NCBI GenBank assembly: GCA_002435755.1
Contig: DIYH01000028.1
Coordinates: forward strand, 1-64,000
From: Flammeovirgaceae bacterium UBA6059
GTDB taxonomy: Bacteria > Bacteroidota > Bacteroidia > Cytophagales > Cyclobacteriaceae
DNA length: 64,000 nt
Direction: 5' to 3'
Shown here piece by piece: positions 1 to 8,543 of this stretch (positions are counted from its first letter, which is position 1; every line of letters begins with the position of its first letter). The position numbers and the translations under genes are program-made. The notes under the pieces are model-generated. The model was not told the origin of the DNA. It ran no database searches and worked only from the letters and a program-made list of their open reading frames with translations.

Positions 1-473
1 CCACCAGCCCCGATAATATTCACTCCAGGTACTTTACCTGTCAATGCTCTGATCGGATCTGGCTCTGCACGCTGCTTCAATGCATCTCCTGACACATCAG
101 ATACAGCATAACCCAGTGCCTTCTTCTCTCTCTCAATACCAATCGCCGTAACAACAACTTCAGTTAATTGCTTAACATCAGAAGCCATTTCTATATCGAT
201 GGTAGATCTTGCACCGATCGCTACCTCTTGAGGTGCTAAACCGATGAAAGAAAAAGTCAGTGTTCCACCATCTTGAGGAACAGATAACTTGTAGTTACCA
301 TCGATATCTGTAGTAGTACCGGTGGTAGTACCTTTCAAAATAACGTTTACACCAGGGAGTCCGCTACCGTCCTCATCTGAAGTAACCCGTCCTGAAATAG
401 TTCTGTCTTGCGCCCACGACTCACTTATAAGTGCGGACAACAACATGAAACTAATTAGTAGAATCCTCTTCAT
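1..473 (-). CDS. SusC/RagA-type TonB-linked outer membrane receptor, N-terminal part (cut by window edge)
   Basis: This is the first ~157 residues of an outer-membrane receptor of the SusC/RagA class, which imports glycans or peptides with a SusD lipoprotein, powered by TonB. A signal peptide ending near SWAQ is followed by the carboxypeptidase-regulatory-like domain (SGRVTSDEDGSGLPGVNV, then TDIDGNYKLSVP) and the start of the plug (ELTEVVVTA-type stretch LTEVVVTAIGIEREKKALGY, then RALTGKVPGVNI). The ATG at 473 gives a normal signal peptide and lies 53 nt downstream of a good promoter. The rest of the gene and any susD partner lie beyond base 1, so the substrate cannot be guessed. The family call is firm. 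Confidence 0.93.
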   Translation of the reverse strand, partial: MKRILLISFMLLSALISESWAQDRTISGRVTSDEDGSGLPGVNVILKGTTTGTTTDIDGNYKLSVPQDGGTLTFSFIGLAPQEVAIGARSTIDIEMASDVKQLTEVVVTAIGIEREKKALGYAVSDVSGDALKQRAEPDPIRALTGKVPGVNIIGAG

Positions 474-526
474 ATTGTTTCGTTTAAGTTTAGAAATAAT
501 TAAAGGTTATACGTATTAACAATTCC

Positions 527-556
527 CAAACTTATCCTTTTTTCATAGAGTTCAAA
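527..556 (-). promoter_or_regulatory. Promoter of the susC gene
   Basis: On the minus strand the -7 box TAAGTTTG (527-534) matches TAnnTTTG exactly, and a -33 box TTTG (553-556) lies 18 nt upstream of it. This is the primary sigma-factor pattern of Bacteroidota. It would give a leader of roughly 45-50 nt before the ATG at 473. Confidence 0.6.
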
Positions 557-572
557 AAAAATACCCCCATTT

Positions 573-593
573 TTTAACCCAATTTGGGTTAAA
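573..593. promoter_or_regulatory. Perfect 10-bp inverted repeat upstream of the susC promoter
   Basis: Arms TTTAACCCAA and TTGGGTTAAA are separated by a single T. The palindrome starts 16 bp upstream of the -33 box, where an activator would bind. It is not followed by a T run in the minus direction, so it does not look like a terminator. The cognate regulator is unknown. Confidence 0.4.
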
Positions 594-809
594 TACGTAA
601 TCGTTATGAATTTCATAAAACATAGCCCCACATTGAAATAGGAGGTATTTTTCAGAAAAACGAAATAATAATTTACACTTTACAATAATACTTTTGATTT
701 ATTTCAAAGTGCCTATCCCCCTTTCTCTACTCAAGGGTTAGTAGACGAACTAATTCTAAGAATAGTACAATTTTTGATAGACTTTTGGGGTGATTTTGCA
801 ATCACTAGC

Positions 810-2765
810 CTAAAGACGCAGCACCTTAAACTGGATACGACGATTTAAAGCGCGTCCTTCTTCAGTAGAATTATCGGCAACCGGCTGGCTTGAACCATAG
901 CCCTTAAAACTAGTTTGACGTGGAGGTATCCCGGCGTTAATAAGGAAGTCATGGACTGATCGGGCTCTATTTAAAGAAAGTTCCTGGTTGTAATCCATCT
1001 GCCCAGTATTATCGGTGTGTCCTGATATTTCTACGATCACACGCGGGTTCTTCTTGAGAAAAGAAACCACTACATCGAGCTGAGCCTGAGATTTAGGTTG
1101 CAACTCGTATTCATTTGTCCTGAAAAAAACATTCTTCAATACGGTCTGAGCTCCAACAGCGATCGGATCAAGCTCAATATCCAGTCTCTCAGGCTCCAGA
1201 CCCTCTTTTTCCATATAGTCATATGAGAGGTTCTGAAAAAGGTAACCCGGCTTATTGATTGCGATAGCATATTCCTGACCTTCCGTGAGCACAACAAAAT
1301 ACTCTCCTGTCACTTCATCAGACATTATTTTGGAGACCAATCTACTGGCATTAACGTCATACAGCTCAAGCTCTGCTGCAAGAGGCCGACCGGTCTCACT
1401 ATCTGACACAGTTCCCGTTAGGAAATTACTACTATGCTCTATCCTGGCGCTAGCGGCTAATTCAAACTCGTGGATATCGCTGGCAATGATTCGTCCATTT
1501 TCACTCTTCTCATCAGCATAGTAGCCTTTTGTTCCTTCTGCTGTAATAAAGAGCGATACCTGATCATGATGATTATTGATTGGATACCCCAGGTTGCTCG
1601 CTAAAGACCATTTTTCAGCTGTCAAATTGGATCTATAAAGGTCAAAACCACCCATACCAAGGTGCCCATTGGAAGAAAAGTACAAATCTTGACTATTAAA
1701 ATGTATGAATGGGGAGATATCATCCCCCGACGTGTTGATCTTATCCCCCAAATTGATAGGCTCTTGCCAATCACCACCAATCCCTTTGGTAGTAACCCAA
1801 ATGTCTCTCTTACCAAAACCACCGGCTCTGTTTGAGGAAAAATATAGTGTGCGGCCGTCGGCTGAAAGGCTGGGTTGAGATTCCCATGCAGAAGAATTCA
1901 CCGGTGCACCAATATTCTTTGGAGCTCCCCAGGTATCACCGCGACGCACGCTGGTATATAGATCACAGCTACCTAGTCCACCTCGTCCTTGGCAAGAAGT
2001 AAAGATCAACGTGCGGCCATCGGCTGAAATGGTACATGCACCCTCATTGTTATCTGTGTTGATCAGGTCGGATATCGATTCTGGTAATAACCAATGTTGA
2101 TCACTATCACGCTTGACTATATAAACATCTTCGTCATAATAGGGCTCAAGTCCACGCCTGGCTGTGTAGATAAGTGTACTTTCATCTACAGTAACAGCAG
2201 GAAAATACTGAAGAGGGAACTGATTGACGTTCGGAGGTAGTGGTGTGGACTCAAAATCAACAGGGGACGCTATGGCTGTCAGTGCATACTCCACTGAGAG
2301 CAAGGTGTGCTGAGCTTGCTGAAAATTTGCCACTTGATCAACGGCTATCTTGAGAAAGGTTTCAAGATACTCTTGCGCCTCGCTGTATTCTCCATTGTTA
2401 AAAAGAATACTACCGACATTGTAGTAGCTATCAATCGTCTTAGGATGATCAGGCATTACGTCAATAAGCCTCTGGCGCATGATCAACGCCTTACCTGTTT
2501 CGCGCATACGCTCGTAGGCATCCGCGCTCATTAGGTAAGCTTCTACAAAACGTTGATCTCTGTCGATGGCCTTTTCCAAAACATCGGTCGCTTCAGGGAA
2601 TTGGGCCCTACGAAAAAACGCTCCAGCTTCAGCATAATACTTTAGCGCTCTTTTGTCATCAGTGGAGAGTTTGCCTTGTCCGCATAAATCAGCATACAAA
2701 CCACATACCAACAGCACCAATAACAGAGCCACTAGTTTACTATATCTAATCATCAAGAAAACCAT
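810..2765 (-). CDS. OmpA-family protein with TPR, beta-propeller and carboxypeptidase-regulatory-like domains (PorE-like)
   Basis: A 651-residue exported protein that probably anchors an envelope complex to peptidoglycan. After an N-terminal signal sequence come TPR helices (about 35-150), a PD40/WD40-like beta-propeller (about 165-435, repeats such as SADGRTLIFTS and SADGRTLYFSSNRAGGFG), a carboxypeptidase-regulatory-like domain (about 447-535, TGTVSDSETGRPLAAELEL) and a C-terminal OmpA domain (about 545-651) with the peptidoglycan-binding stretch SGHTDNTG...NQELSLNRARSV. This order is that described for PorE of the type IX secretion system, but Cytophagales carry several paralogues with the same layout, so a T9SS role is inference. 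A second ATG at 2753 (MIRYSKL) would give a cleaner signal peptide. Confidence 0.85.
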   Translation of the reverse strand: MVFLMIRYSKLVALLLVLLVCGLYADLCGQGKLSTDDKRALKYYAEAGAFFRRAQFPEATDVLEKAIDRDQRFVEAYLMSADAYERMRETGKALIMRQRLIDVMPDHPKTIDSYYNVGSILFNNGEYSEAQEYLETFLKIAVDQVANFQQAQHTLLSVEYALTAIASPVDFESTPLPPNVNQFPLQYFPAVTVDESTLIYTARRGLEPYYDEDVYIVKRDSDQHWLLPESISDLINTDNNEGACTISADGRTLIFTSCQGRGGLGSCDLYTSVRRGDTWGAPKNIGAPVNSSAWESQPSLSADGRTLYFSSNRAGGFGKRDIWVTTKGIGGDWQEPINLGDKINTSGDDISPFIHFNSQDLYFSSNGHLGMGGFDLYRSNLTAEKWSLASNLGYPINNHHDQVSLFITAEGTKGYYADEKSENGRIIASDIHEFELAASARIEHSSNFLTGTVSDSETGRPLAAELELYDVNASRLVSKIMSDEVTGEYFVVLTEGQEYAIAINKPGYLFQNLSYDYMEKEGLEPERLDIELDPIAVGAQTVLKNVFFRTNEYELQPKSQAQLDVVVSFLKKNPRVIVEISGHTDNTGQMDYNQELSLNRARSVHDFLINAGIPPRQTSFKGYGSSQPVADNSTEEGRALNRRIQFKVLRL

Positions 2766-2825
2766 TGTCAGGTTAGCAAAGGGATAAGTATCTTCGTGAG
2801 GTTAACGACTTGAAATTTAAGAATA

Positions 2826-3515
2826 ATGTACATCTTTTCCTTTTATCTGGTCTGGACGCTAGGTCTCTTCTCTTCTGAAGCAAAGCCAAAATGCAAAGTA
2901 CAACTAGCGAGCATCGCCGAAAGCTATGAGGGTGACTGCAAAAAAGGAATGGCTGAGGGTGTTGGTACGGCCAGGGGTGTAGATACTTATGTCGGGGAGT
3001 TTAAGAAAGGTCTGCCTCATGGCCAGGGACGGTATATCTGGGCTGACGGCAACTACTACTCCGGAGACTTCAGAAAAGGAGAACAAGAGGGATATGGTGA
3101 AAAGGTGATCAAGAGGCCGGGTCAGCTTGATAGTCTGGTCATTGGCTACTGGAAAGGTGGAAGCTACATCGGCAAGTATGAGTCGGATTATACCGTTGGC
3201 AACAACAAGAATGTAAGACGCTTACGCATAGCTAAAGTAGCAGATGGACCCAATCAAATTCAAGTTTTTGTGGTAACACGTGATGGGTTCCCTATTCCGT
3301 TGGAGGCTATAGAAGGCTCAGATGACAAGAACACTAAAAATGAGTTTACCCCGGAATACATGGGGTGGAAGAATGTGGTATACCCCTTCACCGGAGGAAG
3401 AGTAGTTTATCAATTCAGACAAATGGACGGTATAGGCATCCAGGACTGCTTTGCCGAATTCGATATCTTCAGTCCTGGTAGTTGGGAAGTATATATGGAG
3501 ACAGACCTCAACTAA
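2826..3515 (+). CDS. Exported MORN-repeat protein
   Basis: A 229-residue protein with an N-terminal hydrophobic signal segment and at least two or three MORN repeats between about residues 35 and 85 (YVGEFKKGLPHGQGRYIW, then YYSGDFRKGEQEGYGEKV). MORN repeats form elongated beta-sheet modules that bind proteins or lipids. The C-terminal ~130 residues match nothing I recognise. It is transcribed away from the OmpA gene, and its stop codon overlaps the 3' end of convergent queE by 4 bp. Molecular function is unknown. Confidence 0.7.
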   Translation: MYIFSFYLVWTLGLFSSEAKPKCKVQLASIAESYEGDCKKGMAEGVGTARGVDTYVGEFKKGLPHGQGRYIWADGNYYSGDFRKGEQEGYGEKVIKRPGQLDSLVIGYWKGGSYIGKYESDYTVGNNKNVRRLRIAKVADGPNQIQVFVVTRDGFPIPLEAIEGSDDKNTKNEFTPEYMGWKNVVYPFTGGRVVYQFRQMDGIGIQDCFAEFDIFSPGSWEVYMETDLN

Positions 3516-4141
3516 GGTATATCCATATACTTATGCACTTGAAGCGAAATCCTCCATTTAGGCTGCTTCTTTACGTAATCAATCACCTTTGGCAATATGC
3601 TTTTTTCCTTAGACCATTCAGGTTGAAGGTAAAGCAGGCAGTTTTCATTGACTTGACTTGCATGCCCCTCGGCCCATGCAAGATCTGATGGATGGTAAAC
3701 AACTACCTTCAATTCATTAGCAAACTCGTAGTACTCTGATTTCGGAGATTTAAACTTTTTAGGGCTAAAGCAAATCCAGTCAAATTTTCCTGATAAGGAA
3801 TGGGCTCCTGAAGTCTCAACATGTACTCGCTTCCCTGCAAGCTTGAGCTGCTCACAAAGAAGATCAAGATTATGAATCAAGGGCTCTCCACCCGTTATTA
3901 CCACAATATCGGAGTTACCTTCCCGGCTTTGCTCAACAATTTGCTCAACGCTCAGTTTCGGGTGAGCTTCTTCAAACCAGGACTCCTTGACATCACACCA
4001 ATGACAACCCACATCACATCCTGCCAGCCTAATAAAATATGCCGGTCTCCCTTGATGAAAACCTTCACCTTGTATCGTGTAAAACGCCTCCATCAACGGC
4101 AGAGTGGTCTGCGTCACTATGTTAGACTTCAGTGCTTTCAA
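3512..4141 (-). CDS. queE: 7-carboxy-7-deazaguanine synthase (radical SAM)
   Basis: QueE turns 6-carboxytetrahydropterin into 7-carboxy-7-deazaguanine in preQ0/queuosine synthesis. The 209-residue protein begins its core with MEAFYTIQGEGFHQGRPAYFIR and has the radical SAM cluster motif CDVGCHWC (Cys42, Cys46, Cys49), whose C-x3-C-x2-C spacing is normal for the family, followed by VVITGGEPL for SAM binding. Length is typical. It is the third gene of lepA-folD-queE; its start lies 20 nt inside folD, so translation is probably coupled. Other queuosine genes are not in the window. Confidence 0.93.
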   Translation of the reverse strand: MKALKSNIVTQTTLPLMEAFYTIQGEGFHQGRPAYFIRLAGCDVGCHWCDVKESWFEEAHPKLSVEQIVEQSREGNSDIVVITGGEPLIHNLDLLCEQLKLAGKRVHVETSGAHSLSGKFDWICFSPKKFKSPKSEYYEFANELKVVVYHPSDLAWAEGHASQVNENCLLYLQPEWSKEKSILPKVIDYVKKQPKWRISLQVHKYMDIP

Positions 4142-5006
4142 ATCTCATTTCGTATGCCCGCAACGTATTTAGCAATAGCGATGCTATCGTCATTGGACCA
4201 ACACCGCCAGGCACAGGTGTGATCATATTACTTTTAGGTTCAACACTGGCATAGTCCACATCTCCTGCTAGCCTAAATCCGGACTTCTTCGACGAATCCT
4301 TCACTCGGGTTGTGCCAACATCAATGACAATGACACCTTCTTTAACCATATCGGCTGTGATAAGGTCAGGCCTGCCAACCGCTACAACCAAAATATCCGC
4401 AGCTCGCGTATGAGCTGCCAAATCCATTGTATGTTTATGACACAAGGTCACAGTTGCCTGACCTTCTTCGGTCAGCATCATGCTCAAAGGTGCACCTGCA
4501 ATCCTGCTTGCACCTACCACTACGCAATGTTTGCCAGTAGTCTCTATGTTATAGCGCCGTATTAGCTCCATCACGCCAAATGGTGTGGCCGGGAGCAGTA
4601 GCGGATGCTTAGAAAAGATGCTTCCAAAATTCTGATTAGTGAAGCCATCTACATCCTTAGCCGGGGACAGTTCCTCAGTTACTTTTTCTACCGAAATATG
4701 TTCTGGTAATGGCAATTGTACAATGAAGCCATCAATGTCCTCATCTTCGTTCAACTGATGGATGTGTTTGATCAGCTTCTGCTCTGACATGGTACTCGCA
4801 AAATGCATAAGGGTATAATCGAAACCGACTGCCTTACAAGCAGTAATCTTCCCATTCACATAGGTATGGCTTGCTCCATCATCACCTACAATAATGATAG
4901 CCAAGTGAGGTACTCGTGCACCTTGTTGCTTCAGCCTCTCAACCTTTGTGGCAATCTCTGCTTTGATGTCAGCGGCGATCTTTTTACCATCTAGCACTGT
5001 AGACAT
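4122..5006 (-). CDS. folD: Bifunctional methylenetetrahydrofolate dehydrogenase/methenyl-THF cyclohydrolase
   Basis: FolD interconverts 5,10-methylene-, 5,10-methenyl- and 10-formyl-tetrahydrofolate using NADP. The 294-residue protein has the catalytic Tyr49-x3-Lys53 pair (YVNGK), the stretch DVDGFT, a Rossmann fingerprint around VVGASRIAGAP, and the C-terminal signature PVPGGVGPMT. Length is normal. It starts 9 nt after the lepA stop and overlaps queE by 20 nt, so the three genes form one operon. Confidence 0.97.
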   Translation of the reverse strand: MSTVLDGKKIAADIKAEIATKVERLKQQGARVPHLAIIIVGDDGASHTYVNGKITACKAVGFDYTLMHFASTMSEQKLIKHIHQLNEDEDIDGFIVQLPLPEHISVEKVTEELSPAKDVDGFTNQNFGSIFSKHPLLLPATPFGVMELIRRYNIETTGKHCVVVGASRIAGAPLSMMLTEEGQATVTLCHKHTMDLAAHTRAADILVVAVGRPDLITADMVKEGVIVIDVGTTRVKDSSKKSGFRLAGDVDYASVEPKSNMITPVPGGVGPMTIASLLLNTLRAYEMRFESTEV

Positions 5007-5015
5007 ATCGTTTGC

Positions 5016-6806
5016 TTAAGTATCTAGTTTTAACACTGCCATAAACGCCTCCTGAGGAATCTCCACACTACCCACCTGGCGCATACGTTTCTTGCCTTTT
5101 TTCTGCTTCTCAAGCAGTTTCCGCTTTCGCGTAATATCACCGCCATAGCACTTCGCCAATACGTTTTTGCGCATCGCACGTACCGTTTCTCGCGCAATGA
5201 TCTTCGTACCTATAGATGCTTGGATTGCTATCTCAAACATTTGTCGAGGCAATAGTTCTCGCAGTTTTTCGCACAGCCGCTTTCCCCACTCATACGCCTT
5301 GTCCCTGTGCACAATGGCCGATAGCGCATCCACCTTTTCTCCATTGAGCTGAATGTCCAACTTGACCATCGTAGACGGCTTGTAGCCAATCAGCTCATAA
5401 TCTAATGAAGCATAGCCTCGGGAGATGGTTTTGAGCTTGTCAAAAAAGTCAAAGACGATCTCAGAAAGGGGTAATTCAAATGAGAGTTCAACGCGATCAG
5501 AGGTCAAATAAACCTGATTTTGTATAATACCTCGCTTGTCTATGCATAAGCTAATTACAGGTCCGATAAACTCGGCCTTAGTAATGATCTGCGCCCTTAT
5601 AAATGGTTCTTCAATATGACTGATTTTGTTGGGCTCAGGCATCTCTGATGGCGCAGACACTTCCATGATTTCGCCATCTGATTTTATAGCATGAAATCTT
5701 ACAGACGGTACAGTGGTAATAACTGTCATGTCAAACTCGCGCTCAAGGCGCTCTTGGATGATCTCCATATGGAGCATGCCTAGAAAACCGCACCGAAAAC
5801 CAAAACCTAATGCAGCAGAAGTCTCAGGTTCCCATACTAGAGAAGCATCATTTAATTGCAGTTTTTCCATGGAAGCTCTTAGCTCCTCGTATTCACTGGT
5901 CTCAACAGGATAGATACCAGCAAATACCATCGGCTTCACATCCTCGAAACCCTTCACCATATTGTTGGTCGGTCGATCTACATGTGTGATCGTGTCACCA
6001 ACCTTTACCTCCTTGGCTACTTTTATCCCAGAGATCAGGTAGCCAACATTTCCTGCGCTCAAAGCTTTTTGAGGCTCCTGTTCTAATTTTAAAACACCAA
6101 TTTCGTCAGCATCGTAAGTCTTTCCAGTATTGACAAACTTCACTTTATCGCCCTTGCGAATTGTGCCATTGAAAACTCGGAAGATGACCTCAACTCCTCT
6201 GAACGAATTGAACTGTGAGTCAAATATCATCGCTTGTAATGGCTCGTTCGGATCACCGACAGGAGACGGTATCCTATTCGCGATAGCCGCCAGGATGTCA
6301 GGTACCCCGATACCCTCTTTGCCACTAGCGTGAATTATATCTTCTCGATCACAACCTAGCAAGTCAACAATCTGGTCTGATACCTCCTCGGGCATAGCTC
6401 CGGGAAGATCAATCTTATTAAGTACCGGAATAATTTCCAGATCGTGCTCCAGAGCAAGATAAAGATTAGAAATAGTCTGTGCTTCAATACCCTGAGAGGC
6501 GTCTACGATGAGCAAAGCTCCCTCGCAGGCAGCAATAGAGCGCGAAACTTCATAGGAAAAATCAACATGCCCGGGAGTGTCGATAAGATTGTAAACATAA
6601 TCCTCACCTTCAAACTGATAGTTCATTTGGATTGCATGACTTTTGATAGTTATACCACGCTCACGCTCCAAGTCCATGTTGTCCAGAAGTTGCTCCTGCA
6701 TCTCCCGCTTGGACACTGTCTGAGTGAACTCTAACAGTCTATCGGCCAAGGTACTTTTACCATGATCAATGTGGGCAATGATGCAGAAATTCCGAATATT
6801 CTTCAT
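5016..6806 (-). CDS. lepA: Elongation factor 4 (LepA)
   Basis: LepA is a ribosome-associated GTPase acting on stalled or initiating ribosomes. The 596-residue length is standard. Visible GTPase motifs are G1 AHIDHGKSTL near residue 11, RGITIKS (G2), DTPGHVDF (G3) and NKIDLP (G4). The LepA-specific C-terminal domain is present, with the conserved ending KKGKKRMRQVGSVEIPQEAF. It leads the operon lepA-folD-queE; a perfect -7 box lies 16 nt upstream of the ATG. Confidence 0.98.
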   Translation of the reverse strand: MKNIRNFCIIAHIDHGKSTLADRLLEFTQTVSKREMQEQLLDNMDLERERGITIKSHAIQMNYQFEGEDYVYNLIDTPGHVDFSYEVSRSIAACEGALLIVDASQGIEAQTISNLYLALEHDLEIIPVLNKIDLPGAMPEEVSDQIVDLLGCDREDIIHASGKEGIGVPDILAAIANRIPSPVGDPNEPLQAMIFDSQFNSFRGVEVIFRVFNGTIRKGDKVKFVNTGKTYDADEIGVLKLEQEPQKALSAGNVGYLISGIKVAKEVKVGDTITHVDRPTNNMVKGFEDVKPMVFAGIYPVETSEYEELRASMEKLQLNDASLVWEPETSAALGFGFRCGFLGMLHMEIIQERLEREFDMTVITTVPSVRFHAIKSDGEIMEVSAPSEMPEPNKISHIEEPFIRAQIITKAEFIGPVISLCIDKRGIIQNQVYLTSDRVELSFELPLSEIVFDFFDKLKTISRGYASLDYELIGYKPSTMVKLDIQLNGEKVDALSAIVHRDKAYEWGKRLCEKLRELLPRQMFEIAIQASIGTKIIARETVRAMRKNVLAKCYGGDITRKRKLLEKQKKGKKRMRQVGSVEIPQEAFMAVLKLDT

Positions 6807-6822
6807 ATCTCAATAAGGACGG

Positions 6823-6830
6823 CAAAATTA
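6823..6830 (-). promoter_or_regulatory. Probable -7 box of the lepA-folD-queE operon
   Basis: Minus-strand TAATTTTG matches TAnnTTTG, 16 nt before the lepA ATG. No convincing -33 TTTG is seen at the usual distance, so confidence is moderate. Confidence 0.45.
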
Positions 6831-6921
6831 GAGAAATAATTGCTGATAAGAGCCTCTGAGTTAAAACTTTGAGTAGTTATTAAGTTTGACTCCCCAGGAA
6901 CTATTGGCCTACTGGAGGGCC

Positions 6922-7818
6922 TCAGTCAGAAGTAGTTTCCTCGTATTGATTGGTCTTATCGGGCATATCAGGTTTTGGATACTTCCACCTCCGATGACTC
7001 CACAGCCAATCCGTCGGGTTTTTCTCGATCATAGCCTCTGCCTCTTCAGTGTATTTTGGTAGAATATCAATCTTGCCCTTAGCATAAGGGGGTTTGGCTA
7101 TGGGTATGAATTCTATATTGTAATAACCACGACGAACTCTCCAGATGTACATGAATAATACAGGTAGGCCAGTGAATTTAGGTAGCTGCTCTGGCCCCAT
7201 ATAAAAGGCTGTATCCTGATTTAGAAATCTGGTCCAGAACTTATTAGTACTCCGTATCGGCAACTGGTCAGCCGCTATGCAGATGGCCCTCAACTTATCA
7301 CGGCGCTTAAGTATTTCCATCAGCGCATCATCCTTCGGAATCAAATGCGCTCCAAATCGCTCACGATTCTTCAAAAGAAAGTTGTCCATGGCCGGATCTT
7401 TAATTGGCTTGTACACTACATCTGCCTGCACAGGTAGCTGTGAGCTAATCGCCAATAGCAGCCATTCCCAGTTACATTGGTGTGCTGCCAATAGGTACAT
7501 GGACGTTTTGTTGTCTACATAGCTATTGAGCGCAGCAATATTGACGAATTTCACGCGCTTCGCAAGTTGCTCACGTGTCATACTATGCGACTTGATGGTC
7601 TCTACGAGGACATCACATATGTTACGATAGATCCCCGGAAGGAAAGATTTGATCTCTTTATCAGACTTATCAGGAAAACTTGCTTTGAGGTTAGCAATGA
7701 CTACTTTTCTTCGGTAGAAGGGCCTGATGATGATCGCCATCAGATTGCTTACTGCATAAAGCCAAGAAAACGGCAACTTTGATGCTAATCGAAAAAAAAA
7801 TACCCCTACCATCCGCAT
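6922..7818 (-). CDS. Lysophospholipid/lipid A-type acyltransferase (LpxL/HtrB family)
   Basis: A 298-residue membrane-associated acyltransferase that probably adds a secondary acyl chain to lipid A or a related lipid at the inner membrane. The catalytic H-x4-E motif is visible as His113-QCNW-Glu118, preceded by a hydrophobic N-terminus with the amphipathic segment PFSWLYAVSNLMAIIIRPFY. The exact acceptor and chain cannot be read. The frame opens with ATG at 7818, but a perfect -7 box (7820-7827) directly abuts that codon. If that box is used, the third codon (ATG at 7812) is the likelier start. Confidence 0.88.
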   Translation of the reverse strand: MRMVGVFFFRLASKLPFSWLYAVSNLMAIIIRPFYRRKVVIANLKASFPDKSDKEIKSFLPGIYRNICDVLVETIKSHSMTREQLAKRVKFVNIAALNSYVDNKTSMYLLAAHQCNWEWLLLAISSQLPVQADVVYKPIKDPAMDNFLLKNRERFGAHLIPKDDALMEILKRRDKLRAICIAADQLPIRSTNKFWTRFLNQDTAFYMGPEQLPKFTGLPVLFMYIWRVRRGYYNIEFIPIAKPPYAKGKIDILPKYTEEAEAMIEKNPTDWLWSHRRWKYPKPDMPDKTNQYEETTSD

Positions 7819-7819
7819 T

Positions 7820-7827
7820 CAAAGCTA
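7820..7827 (-). promoter_or_regulatory. Possible -7 box abutting the acyltransferase start
   Basis: Minus-strand TAGCTTTG matches TAnnTTTG and ends 1 nt before the ATG at 7818. Transcription would begin about at that codon, giving a near-leaderless message starting at ATG 7812. No clear -33 box. Confidence 0.3.
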
Positions 7828-7948
7828 ATCCAACGACCTTAAAAGAACGAAAGAATAGCAGAACTCATCTCGCCGACGACAATCACGACTATAAACAAAC
7901 CCTTTTATCACTCCTGCGTCTTATAGAGATATAACAAAAACAACGATT

Positions 7949-8449
7949 ATGAAAAGATTACTCCTATCCTCAAGTCTCATCTTATGCTTCGCGTTACTAG
8001 CCACGGCCCAGGAAAGACCAAGCCCCCCTGCTGAAGCCAAAGCTTCTGTCAATGGCACCTCTGTCACGATCAACTACAGTCAACCAGCGGTAAAGGGTCG
8101 TACTATATGGGGTGACTTAGTCCCCTTTGATGCTGTATGGCGAACAGGTGCTAATGAGGCCACATGGATAGAGATCAGTGAGGACGTGACTATAGAAGGC
8201 AAGATGCTTGAAGCAGGCAAGTATGGCCTCTTCACTATTCCCGGTAGGGACGAATGGACAATCATCTTCAATAAGACATGGCAGCAATGGGGAGCATATG
8301 AGTACGACTCATCTAAAGATGCGCTACGAGTCACTGTGAAGCCTGCGACTGTTTCAGATTCTTCAGAGCGAATGACTTTCAACATAGACGATAACGGTAC
8401 TGTAGACCTACTTTGGGACAAACTGAAAGTCAGCTTCAAGATAGGCTAA
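7949..8449 (+). CDS. Exported DUF2911 protein
   Basis: A 166-residue protein with a cleavable signal peptide (ending ATAQ near residue 20) and one DUF2911 domain. The domain hallmark is visible: VTINYSQPAVKGRTIWG, VWRTGANEATWIE, and GKYGLFTIPG. DUF2911 proteins are common, secreted or periplasmic, and of unknown function in Bacteroidota. It is a single-gene unit closed by a strong terminator at 8475-8506. Confidence 0.88.
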   Translation: MKRLLLSSSLILCFALLATAQERPSPPAEAKASVNGTSVTINYSQPAVKGRTIWGDLVPFDAVWRTGANEATWIEISEDVTIEGKMLEAGKYGLFTIPGRDEWTIIFNKTWQQWGAYEYDSSKDALRVTVKPATVSDSSERMTFNIDDNGTVDLLWDKLKVSFKIG

Positions 8450-8474
8450 TAACTACATCAATTATTGAATGAAG

Positions 8475-8506
8475 CGTCCCGATAGTAGCCTATTGGGACG
8501 TTTTTG
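8475..8506 (+). terminator. Rho-independent terminator of the DUF2911 gene
   Basis: An 11-bp stem (CGTCCCGATAG with CTATTGGGACG, one G-T wobble), a 4-nt loop TAGC, then TTTTT at 8501. Confidence 0.85.
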
Positions 8507-8543
8507 TTACAGGCCTTTTGCTTTGCTGGTTTAACTTGCGCTC

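Larger units (their letters stand above)
474..809. other. Intergenic region upstream of susC
   Basis: About 336 bases without a plausible gene. It holds a Bacteroidota-type promoter for susC (527-556), a perfect palindrome just upstream of it (573-593), and AT-rich sequence up to the stop codon of the OmpA gene. I see no clear terminator for the OmpA gene here. Confidence 0.6.

Noticed and set aside
573..593. Terminator of the OmpA gene
   Set aside because: Read in the minus direction the stem is followed by A residues, not T, so an operator is the better reading.
8080..8439. 119-residue frame antisense to the DUF2911 gene
   Set aside because: It mirrors the codons of a well-supported family protein, has no recognisable domain and no promoter.
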